Origin: Anatilimnocola floriformis
Lineage (GTDB): Bacteria > Planctomycetota > Planctomycetia > Pirellulales > Pirellulaceae
Assembly (NCBI RefSeq): GCF_024256385.1
Contig: NZ_JAMLFW010000002.1
Span: 372,001 to 436,000, forward strand
Direction: 5' to 3'
DNA length: 64,000 bases
The notes under the pieces were generated by a model. It ran no database searches and had not been told where the DNA came from. It saw only the letters and a program-made list of their open reading frames with translations. Of the stretch, positions 53,652 through 61,400 are shown in pieces; position 1 is the stretch's first letter; each line of letters opens with the position of its first letter. The position numbers were made by a program, and so were the translations under genes.

Positions 53652-54736
53652 AGCAACCCTTCCAGAAGAGTGACCAGGGGCACGAATAGCAGGCTGGCTT
53701 GAAAGATGACCAGGCCAGCCATCAGCAGCACGAATGCGGGCAGTAAGAACTCCCCTACCTTTTCCAGGCGCGCGGCGACGCGGCGCTGTTTGACTTCGAC
53801 GAGTTGTTCGAGCGCCCAAGTCGGCGATCCTTGTTGCTCGGCCACAACGATCAAGTTTGCCTCGGCGGGCGAAAGCAAGCCAACCTGCGACATGCTTTGC
53901 CAAACCGGCAATCCCTGCTCGACGTCGTTGCGGACCACGAGCAACTCATGGCGCAACTTTGGATCTGGGTGAAACTGGGCGAGTGTCGATAGTGCCCCTG
54001 GGATTGGCCGACCGGCTGAGGCGGCAACTTGCAATTTCTGCAGCACATCGGCAGCACGCCATTCGCGCAAGAAGCGAAAGAGGCTGCCGGCGAGCGACCA
54101 GCGGAGCAGACGTCCCATGCGAGTCGAAAACAGCCAAATGATCACAATCAACAAGAGTAGCGCCGAAATCAGCAGCAGGTTCGAGTACGGCTCGAGCGAA
54201 TTCACAGACCAGGCAAATATGGCTGGCCTGCGTCTGCCAAAATCGCTGAAAATGCGATCCAGGCGCGGCAGGATCCGTAACTGGCCAAACAGAATCAACG
54301 CCAGGCTAATGGGCAGCACAGTGCCGAAATAAATGAACATGCTGCGGAAATATTGCCAAGCCTGGAACCCGACGGCAGCGGGATGAACGAGGCTGGCGCG
54401 AACGGCTGCCGTGCGCGTGCCTGATTGAGCGTCGAATCGGAGCGTCAGAATGTCTTCATCTCGGAGCACACCCGGCACAGCTTCGGCCGCATCCGCCACA
54501 GAACGCCCACCAGCGATTAGCCTGGCCAAACGCCGCACGCGAAATTGTTGCAGCCCTGATTCGTCATCGGCCCACTGCTCGAGCAACGGCGCGAGCGGCA
54601 AGTTCTCCTCTTGAGCAACCGCAATGAGCCGCAGTAATGCTCGCTGCTGCGCGAACGTAGTCGTCCACGGCCAGAAGAGCGTGAACGACGACGCACTCGT
54701 CGCCAGTCGAAAAAAAGTGGGGAACCAGGTATCCAT
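53648..54736 (-). CDS. GspF/PilC-like inner-membrane protein, third of three
   Basis: 362 residues from the ATG at 54736, two bases after the previous stop. It has the T2SSF pattern: a soluble helical N-half (LAPLLEQWADDESGLQQF; LARLIAGGRSVADAAEAVPG), membrane segments near residues 130-150 and 185-205, a second soluble part (AGRPIPGALSTLAQFHPDPK) and a C-terminal hydrophobic helix. GspF anchors the assembly ATPase and guides pseudopilin insertion. Its sequence differs strongly from the two neighbours. Confidence 0.75.
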   Translation of the reverse strand: MDTWFPTFFRLATSASSFTLFWPWTTTFAQQRALLRLIAVAQEENLPLAPLLEQWADDESGLQQFRVRRLARLIAGGRSVADAAEAVPGVLRDEDILTLRFDAQSGTRTAAVRASLVHPAAVGFQAWQYFRSMFIYFGTVLPISLALILFGQLRILPRLDRIFSDFGRRRPAIFAWSVNSLEPYSNLLLISALLLLIVIIWLFSTRMGRLLRWSLAGSLFRFLREWRAADVLQKLQVAASAGRPIPGALSTLAQFHPDPKLRHELLVVRNDVEQGLPVWQSMSQVGLLSPAEANLIVVAEQQGSPTWALEQLVEVKQRRVAARLEKVGEFLLPAFVLLMAGLVIFQASLLFVPLVTLLEGLL

Positions 54737-54738
54737 GA

Positions 54739-55923
54739 TCAAGCAAGTGCGTGTAACAGACTGAATAGCGGGAGAAACAAAGCGAACGCGACGCCGCCAA
54801 CAATCAAGCCGACGAGGCAGATCGCTAGCGGCTCGACAAAACCTCGAGCCCATGACAATCGCCAACTCATTCGCTCGGCATAGCTCGCGCCAATTTCACG
54901 CAGCAATCGCATGCGGCCGGCGTTCGAGGTGGGAGTGACCAGGGCGTAATGCACGGTGCGCGTCAGCACACGTCGATTCTTTTCACAGGCTTCTTCTGTT
55001 GAGCTGGTCAATCCCGCGGCAACTCGTACGGCCGCGCGCTGAATCGGGCCGCTGCCGGTTGCCAGGCCTGCAAGACGCAACGCATGTTCAGGGCTGACCT
55101 CTGCTTCGAGCAAGTCGGCAGTGAATTGCGCGAAGCGAGCTATCGCCGTCGAGTGACCGATCCACAGCGCGAAGCGATCGGCCCACGATTCGCGCAACGT
55201 CGGCGACAGCCAACGGCAGCCGCGATAAAAACCGAAACCGAACACTGCGCCAACGACGAGCACCACCAAAACCCGGCCGCTGGTGATCCACTCCGAGATC
55301 ACCAGTACCAAACGCGTGGGTAGCGGAACGCGAATGCCGAACCCATCGAAGATATTGCGAAAAATGGGGATGACGATGATGCTAAGTCCGATCAGCACCG
55401 CTACTGCCAAGCCTAGCAGCAGCAATGGATACGCCAGAGTTTGCCGCCATTGCCTGCGCAGTTGCTCGGCTTGTTCGGTCTCGCGGAGAAACTCTCGCAG
55501 GATCCGACCAGGATCGCGCGAGGCAGTTGCGGCGCTCAGCAGCGGGATCCAATAGCCAGGAAGCGCTTGCAAGGTGGCCATTGCATCGGCCGGAATGCTG
55601 CCGCGCTCGAGCGTATTGGTAAGCAATTCCAATTGCCGGCGACGCTGTCCAACTGGCAACTCTTCCACAAAAGCTTTGAGTGGCGGCAGAAGTTCGCGGC
55701 CGCGCTCGAGTAACTTTAAGAGTTGCTGTTGCCAGGCGACTTGGTCCTCGACATTGGATCCTGCCAATCCAACTTGCTCCGAGACCGCCACATCGACCAG
55801 CGCTTGAACAGCCAGGCCCTGCGCTGCCAGCTGGCTCAGTGCGTCCGCAAAGCCGTCCGCGGTAATCTCACCGCTCACTGGCTGTTGGTTGGCGTTCAGG
55901 GCCTGATATCGATATTGAGGCAT
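54739..55923 (-). CDS. GspF/PilC-like inner-membrane protein, second of three
   Basis: 394 residues. The start MPQYRYQALNANQQPVSGEI is the classic GspF opening (YRYxAxxxxGxxxxG). Four to five hydrophobic segments are visible, for example LAYPLLLLGLAVAVLIGLSI and VEPLAICLVGLIVGGVAFAL. Of the three paralogues this is the closest to canonical GspF. The start lies 23 bases after the previous stop. Confidence 0.85.
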   Translation of the reverse strand: MPQYRYQALNANQQPVSGEITADGFADALSQLAAQGLAVQALVDVAVSEQVGLAGSNVEDQVAWQQQLLKLLERGRELLPPLKAFVEELPVGQRRRQLELLTNTLERGSIPADAMATLQALPGYWIPLLSAATASRDPGRILREFLRETEQAEQLRRQWRQTLAYPLLLLGLAVAVLIGLSIIVIPIFRNIFDGFGIRVPLPTRLVLVISEWITSGRVLVVLVVGAVFGFGFYRGCRWLSPTLRESWADRFALWIGHSTAIARFAQFTADLLEAEVSPEHALRLAGLATGSGPIQRAAVRVAAGLTSSTEEACEKNRRVLTRTVHYALVTPTSNAGRMRLLREIGASYAERMSWRLSWARGFVEPLAICLVGLIVGGVAFALFLPLFSLLHALA

Positions 55924-55946
55924 TGGTCTTTCGTGCCGAGGAGCCT

Positions 55947-56975
55947 TTAGCTCGCTGCGATTGAGCGCAGCAAATGCGCCAGGGGTACAAATAAAGCCAG
56001 GGCATAGAGGAGTGTCACACCACCGCCGAGCAACGCGCTGAACACGATCGGAACAGTGATTCGCATTCGCGAGATTCGCCTTTGCGCCGCTTCGTAATAC
56101 AGATCGGCTGCCAAACGCAACGCACTTACGCGATCCAGCAGGGGCTCACTCCGAAAGAGGGCCCAGCGCAGGAATGGAGGCAAGTGCACGAACGCGTCTT
56201 CGACGGCAGTGTGTGCGTTGCGCGTCATCGAGGCCGCACTCGCGCCGAGGCTGCGAGAAAAAATCGGATCGTTGCTGGTCTCGATGTTGAGCCGCAGCGC
56301 ACTCTCAAACGGCATTCCTGCTGCCAGCAAATTAGCGATCGAGTCGGCGAAGGCGCTGCATTGTTGTTCGCGAATGACGCGTCGCATTCCCGGCAACCAT
56401 GCGCCTGCTTGCTGCCAGCCGCCTGAGTTCGATTGGCGCCGGAGCAACCAGACGATCAAACTCAGCAGCACAGGCGGCAATGCGATCCAATATGGCAGCG
56501 TTATTCGCAGGCCAGTCAGCAGGCGCAGGGCCCAACCCGTGGGGATGCGTAGATTCCCGTACAGTTGCTCGAGCGTAGGCACAAGATACAAGCAGAAGAG
56601 CGCCAATCCGCAATAAGCCAGGCTGCAAACAATCAGAGGATAGGTCAGCGCTCGCGACAGTATTTGTGCAGAGTTCTCACTGGAGTTGGCTAGTCGCTGC
56701 GGCCTGCTGAGGGCGCCGCCACGATCGTTGCTGTTCGCGCTGATCTGCAACAACAAATGGTAGGCAGGCGTGAGGCGTTCTTCGGCAGCCAGCGATTGCT
56801 CTAGCGTTTGCCCAGCTTCGACGCGGCGCGAAACGGCAGCGCTCACCTCGTGCAGCGTTGTCGGCAGTTCCGCATTGGAACGAACTAAATCGCGACTTAG
56901 CGGAACCTCTGCAGCCGCCATCGCTGCGAGGCGATCGTTCAACGCAATGATGTCTGGAAGTGTTGCCGTCTTCAT
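55947..56975 (-). CDS. GspF/PilC-like inner-membrane protein, first of three
   Basis: 342 residues from ATG 56975 (MKTATLPDIIALNDRLAAMA). It has a soluble N-half (VSAAVSRRVEAGQTLEQSLA), a hydrophobic pair (LTYPLIVCSLAYCGLALFCL and LPYWIALPPVLLSLIVWLL), a second soluble half (CSAFADSIANLLAAGMPFES) and a C-terminal helix. A two-block promoter-like motif lies 48 bases ahead of the start, suggesting that this gene begins a sigma-controlled transcript. Confidence 0.75.
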   Translation of the reverse strand: MKTATLPDIIALNDRLAAMAAAEVPLSRDLVRSNAELPTTLHEVSAAVSRRVEAGQTLEQSLAAEERLTPAYHLLLQISANSNDRGGALSRPQRLANSSENSAQILSRALTYPLIVCSLAYCGLALFCLYLVPTLEQLYGNLRIPTGWALRLLTGLRITLPYWIALPPVLLSLIVWLLRRQSNSGGWQQAGAWLPGMRRVIREQQCSAFADSIANLLAAGMPFESALRLNIETSNDPIFSRSLGASAASMTRNAHTAVEDAFVHLPPFLRWALFRSEPLLDRVSALRLAADLYYEAAQRRISRMRITVPIVFSALLGGGVTLLYALALFVPLAHLLRSIAAS

Positions 56976-57022
56976 CGGACGCCGCGTCTCGCTGGTACTC
57001 AACCGCCATGGACTGATTAGCG

Positions 57023-57050
57023 GATGCGCGACGGGCGCCAATTTGTCTAA
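57023..57050 (-). promoter_or_regulatory. Candidate ECF promoter, copy 1
   Basis: On the minus strand: TTAGACAAAT, eight bases, GTCGCGCATC. The same two blocks with the same spacing occur at 57972-57999 before the sigma gene. It lies between the stop of the short membrane-protein gene and the first gspF-like gene. Confidence 0.65.
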
Positions 57051-57062
57051 GAATTTTGCTGA

Positions 57063-57401
57063 TTACTTCGGCGACGGCAGCACAGCTGCCTGGCGACGGC
57101 GAAGTGCAGTGAAGCGGTCAACCGCGTGCCAGCCAGGATTCTCCTGCTGAGCGATCGACGAGGGAGCGCCCATGATTTCAAAATCACGCGAGGGCTCCAG
57201 ACGCAGGTGACCAACAAGCAAGATGCAAAGCGCGATGTTGAACATCACAAACCAGACCCAGTTTTGCACACGCCATTCAGCGCGCGCCAAGCGGGCCTGC
57301 TCGAGTACCGCAGGCAGCAGATCGTCAGACGGCTGGACATATTCGCCGGCGGAGCGCAGCAGTTCCTCAATTTCGTTCGCTTCGAATTCAAAGTTATCCA
57401 T
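57063..57401 (-). CDS. Short single-pass membrane protein, possible anti-sigma factor, 112 residues
   Basis: Starts MDNFEFEANEIEELLRSAGE, has an acidic helical N-terminus and one hydrophobic segment at about 48-66 (VWFVMFNIALCILLVGHL). It overlaps the sigma gene by eight bases. Position and layout (soluble N-terminus, one membrane helix) are those of many anti-sigma factors, but I see no zinc-binding HxxxCxxC motif, so this is inference. Confidence 0.7.
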   Translation of the reverse strand: MDNFEFEANEIEELLRSAGEYVQPSDDLLPAVLEQARLARAEWRVQNWVWFVMFNIALCILLVGHLRLEPSRDFEIMGAPSSIAQQENPGWHAVDRFTALRRRQAAVLPSPK

Positions 57402-57960
57402 GCCGCACCCTCGTGGGTTGCTTGGTCAGTCGGCTGGTCAACTTGGCGATGCCATACTGATACCGGCTGGCAACCGTATTCAGCGAGAGTTCGAGAATCT
57501 CGCCGATTTGGGCGAATGTCATCTCCTCCCAGATTTTGAGAACCACCACTTCGGCCTGATCAACCGGCAGCGATCGAAGAGCAGCCCAGACTGCGCGATG
57601 GGATTCTTCGCGTTCAGCCTCATCAATGGGACAGCGCGTGATCAAATCCGACAAATCGCCGGCTGCGGTGCAGCGCTTTTGCCGTCGGTGGATGGCGATG
57701 ACTTCGTTGCGAACCATTCGCAGCAGATAAGCCCAGGGACAGCCGACGTCCTTCAATTGCTGCGGGCTCGTAGCCAGCCGGGCCAGAACTGCTTGCACCG
57801 CGTCTTCGGCGTCGTGCTGGTGATAGGATACAGTTACCGCGAACCGCACAAGTCTTTGCGCAGTCAAGTCATACAGCATTCCCAGCGCAGCAACGCCCGT
57901 CACCGCCAACTGGTCGGTGCACTCACGAACTCGCGCGGAAAAAGCTTGGGTCGCACTCAT
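57394..57960 (-). CDS. ECF-type sigma-70 family RNA polymerase sigma factor, 188 residues
   Basis: Region 2 reads LYDLTAQRLVRFAVTVSYHQ with HDAEDAVQAVL and WAYLLRMVRNEVIAIHRR. Region 4 reads LRSLPVDQAEVVVLKIWEEM then TFAQIGEILELSLNTVASRY. Region 3 is absent, as in ECF sigmas. I chose ATG 57960 because the upstream GTG 57984 lies inside the promoter-like motif. It heads the pseudopilin operon and probably drives it and itself. The TTAGACAAAT block ahead of it is an unusual -35-like element. Confidence 0.88.
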   Translation of the reverse strand: MSATQAFSARVRECTDQLAVTGVAALGMLYDLTAQRLVRFAVTVSYHQHDAEDAVQAVLARLATSPQQLKDVGCPWAYLLRMVRNEVIAIHRRQKRCTAAGDLSDLITRCPIDEAEREESHRAVWAALRSLPVDQAEVVVLKIWEEMTFAQIGEILELSLNTVASRYQYGIAKLTSRLTKQPTRVRHG

Positions 57961-57971
57961 GCGCCCTACAT

Positions 57972-57999
57972 GATGCGCGACCACAGCAGATTTGTCTAA
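57972..57999 (-). promoter_or_regulatory. Candidate ECF promoter, copy 2 (autoregulation)
   Basis: On the minus strand: TTAGACAAAT, eight bases, GTCGCGCATC, ending 12 bases before the sigma-gene ATG. All 20 block bases match copy 1, while the eight spacer bases differ. Confidence 0.65.
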
Positions 58000-58017
58000 A
58001 AATCTTCTGCGAACTGC

Positions 58018-58389
58018 TTACCCGAGGATCTGGGCAAGTGCATCGACCGCGGCCTTGGCCTTCTCCAACCCGCCGATCTGATCCACAAGCTTTTTCACCT
58101 GGATCAATTGCTGCAGGCCATCCACAGGAACCGCCATCGGTTTCCGGCCTCGCTTGCCAACCTTGCCGCCCTTCTTCTTCGCATTAGATAGGACCGTGCT
58201 GACAAACTGAGCGAAGATGTCGAATCCGGATTTGCTCAACGCCTCAGACACCTCTTTCGGATTGGCGGCTTTGTAATCGCGGATAGCGGCGGACTTGTTA
58301 GGGCCTGACTTTACCTCGCGGCCCCTGATCGATACTCCAAAGTTTAGGCATGTAACTAAACCAACCTTACTTTGGCAATTTGATTGCAA
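58018..58389 (-). CDS. Small protein with KRGRKP AT-hook-like motif, up to 123 residues
   Basis: The conserved-looking part begins NKSAAIRDYKAANPKEVSEA, continues GFDIFAQFVSTVLSNAKKKG and then GKVGKRGRKP, an AT-hook-like patch, and ends in a helix (LVDQIGGLEKAKAAVDALAQ). I recall this pattern as a recurring small planctomycete protein, probably DNA-binding. The first about 30 residues look less conserved, so the true start may be internal; no clear ATG is there. Confidence 0.65.
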   Translation of the reverse strand: MQSNCQSKVGLVTCLNFGVSIRGREVKSGPNKSAAIRDYKAANPKEVSEALSKSGFDIFAQFVSTVLSNAKKKGGKVGKRGRKPMAVPVDGLQQLIQVKKLVDQIGGLEKAKAAVDALAQILG

Positions 58390-58435
58390 GCTATTCGTCG
58401 ACCGGGCGGGATATTTGTTTGCAGTTCAAAAAGAC

Positions 58436-61400
58436 TCATCGCCTGCGTGACAGTCCAGTACGCGAGGAATGTCCGTTTGGATTAATGTCACTGAACTCAT
58501 TGCTCCAGTTTGAAATGAGTTGCAAAAGTGCCGAATCATTTAGCGTGCCGCTGCTCGCTCCTTGTTGACTCACTTCAGGGGTTTGTGAGTTCACAATTTG
58601 TGTGTTCTCTCCACCGAAGACGTGGTCACTCTCCGTCAATTCTCCTGTTACAACGACGGCCGATGCAAATGGAGAGGCGTAGACAAAGTCCTCTCCTCTC
58701 AAGGAATCAATTGCGACTCCAGCTGCTACGAAGTCCCCGAGGTGTTGGCGTCCGAGACGCACTCGAAAGCGGCCATCGCGTAGCTGTCCAACGATAATAC
58801 GATCGTCTCCGTCTGTTCCAGTGATGAGGCTGAACGTATACGGCGAGCCCACGAACACCGGCGGGTTGTTGACCGGAGCCGCAAACACCACCGCACCATC
58901 GACGGAGTCGGTATCCGCATTCGTCGGCGCCGGAATCAACGTCAGATCGATGAAGTCGGTATCAACGACCGACGCCCCACTCCGCAGATTCAGCTTCGTC
59001 GTTCCCGTCGCTCCCGCCACCACCGTGGCTCGAATCGTGAACAGCGCGCCCACCGTGCCGAACGCGTACTGCGGCGAGGCGCCTCCCGACGACGCCGTTA
59101 CCTGAACCAGGCCCGGCGAAGGAATCGTGTACGCCCCGCTGAAGCCTGCACCGGCCAGAAAGCTGCCGAAGCTCAAGCTCGTCGGCGCTCCCGCCGAACC
59201 GGGAATCGTCAGCTTCGTGGGGTCGTAGCTGAATGTCAGATCAAAACCATTCATCGTGATGCCCGACGGTTCCGTCACTTCCAGCATCACCGGAATATCA
59301 ACCTGAATTCCATTCGCGGAATTTCCATCCGCATCGACCGACCCCGACAAGTTATTCGGGATGAACAACTTCGGATCCGGACCAGGAGTTCCCACCGGCG
59401 GCGTCACGCCCACCGGCAGCGCCGGAATGTTCGGCACCACAATGTTCAAAATCTGCCGCTGCACGAAGCCGGTATCTGCAGCTGCGAACGACAAGCTGTG
59501 GTTGATGTCGCCGACGATATACGGATCGGCCAATTGGTAGGCCGCGAAGCCCGAATTGATTCCCAAGATCGCCCGCTGGATCAGGCCTGTATCGGCTGCG
59601 TTGTACGACTGCGAGCCATTGACGTCGCCGAGGAACGATGAAATGTGCAAACCGTTGTCGATCAATGTCGGCAACGGGCCAGAGCTCACGCTGCCGATTT
59701 GCACGTTGGTGAATGTCAACAAATCTTTCGCGGCGTAAGTTGCCGTGTCGGGTACGGCCGATACAAACTCACCCAGCGAAAGCGCGTCGGCAGTGGCCGC
59801 GAAGGCCGAGGCACTGCTCATCGTAACTTGCACCACGCCTGGGCTGACCGCCGTAAAGGTCGCCGAAGCGCCCACGATTGCCGGATTGACCACGAAGCTG
59901 GTGACCGACAGCAACGTCGGATCGAAGTTCAAACGGAAGCTGACGCTGGCCACATTCGTGCCGTCGCTGATCACCACTGGCAGCCCAGTGGCCGCCGTGT
60001 TCGGCACTCGCACTGCCTGGCCATAACCGCGGGCGAAGTCGGGAACGCTAATCGTGACCGTTCCCGTCGCTGGCGTCGCCACGTTGAACGTCGTCGTGTA
60101 GTCTCCCGCCGTCGCGCCAGCGAAATCTCGCAGGGCATTTCCGGCCAGGTCGACAAAGCCGTCGGCGGCGTTGCTCCGCAGCGTCACCGTGTAAGTATCT
60201 GGCGCCAGAATTCCCGGCACACGACCGGCCGCTTGGGCAACGCCCGTTTCGGTCGTCAGCATGCCGGTCTTGATGAACGTGAATGCCGTGTTGGTGCTAT
60301 TGAATACCACCGAGCCGCGAACCGCGCCGGTAGTCGTACCCACCAAGGTCACGTCCGCCGCGCCCAAGATGCCGCCAGCACCCGTTTGCTGGTAGAGATT
60401 CAGATTCGCGGGATTGACCGGCCGATTGAAGGTCACCACAAAACCAGTCGCCGTCGGCACGATGCTGGCGATCGCGAGCGGACCGGCGCTAATCGCCACA
60501 CTGCCATCGACATTCGCATCGGTACTGCCATCGGTGATTGCAGGACCGAGCAAGAACAAGTTCGGCGTGGCATCGCTGATGTTGGTCGCGGCTCGCAGAT
60601 TGAGCTCGCTCGCTCCAGCGGCTGCCCCGGCAGCAACGTTGAAGGTGACGTTCGCCAGCGTCACGGTCGTGCCACTGGTGATCAACGCGCCCGCAGTTCC
60701 GGTCGCAGTGAAGACCAAGTTGCCGGGAGTGCTGCTGCTGGTATCGAGGCTGAAGCCAGCGAGCGGTCCACCGGCCAGATTGATCGAGTTGAAGGTGAAC
60801 TTCGAGGAATCGTAAGCGAGCGAAATGACCGCGCTGCTCACGGCAGCGCCATCGACTTCGGTGACGTTGAGATTCACGGGCACAACAAGCGTGCCACCGG
60901 CGTTCGCCGTGAGTGTGGTCGGAATGAAGACTCGGCCTTCGCTCCGATCGGTCACGTTGATCGTCACGGTCGCCGTGCTGCTGAGCGCCGGCGAGCCGTT
61001 GTCGGTGACTTGCACCGTGAGCGCAAAGCTGGAAACAGACTCGTAGTCCAGAAGCACGCTATCGGCCACTCTGATTGCGCCAGTGTTCGCGTTAATCGCG
61101 AAAGCACCCGTCAGATTTCCTGCCGTAATCGTAAACGTCTTCGAATCTGCCTGGTCCATGTCGAATGCGAGGACAGTGCCGGCCAATGTGCCATTGGGCG
61201 AGTTTTCGGCGATTGAAAATGATTGCGAGGCAACGATAGGAGCCTCATTGAGGTTCGTAACGTTGATCGTCATATTATTTATCGCTGTCAACCCACCGGC
61301 GTCAGTCACGGAAACCATCAAGACATACGTCGGCCTCTCCTCAAAGTTCAGCAGTGAGCCATTTGTGACCGTGAGCAATCCCGTGGTGGGGTGAATCGCG

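Noticed and set aside
59645-61216. Long plus-strand frame opposite the second giant protein
   Set aside because: Arg/His-rich shadow of Ala/Gly/Thr/Val-rich repeats; no start signal or motif.
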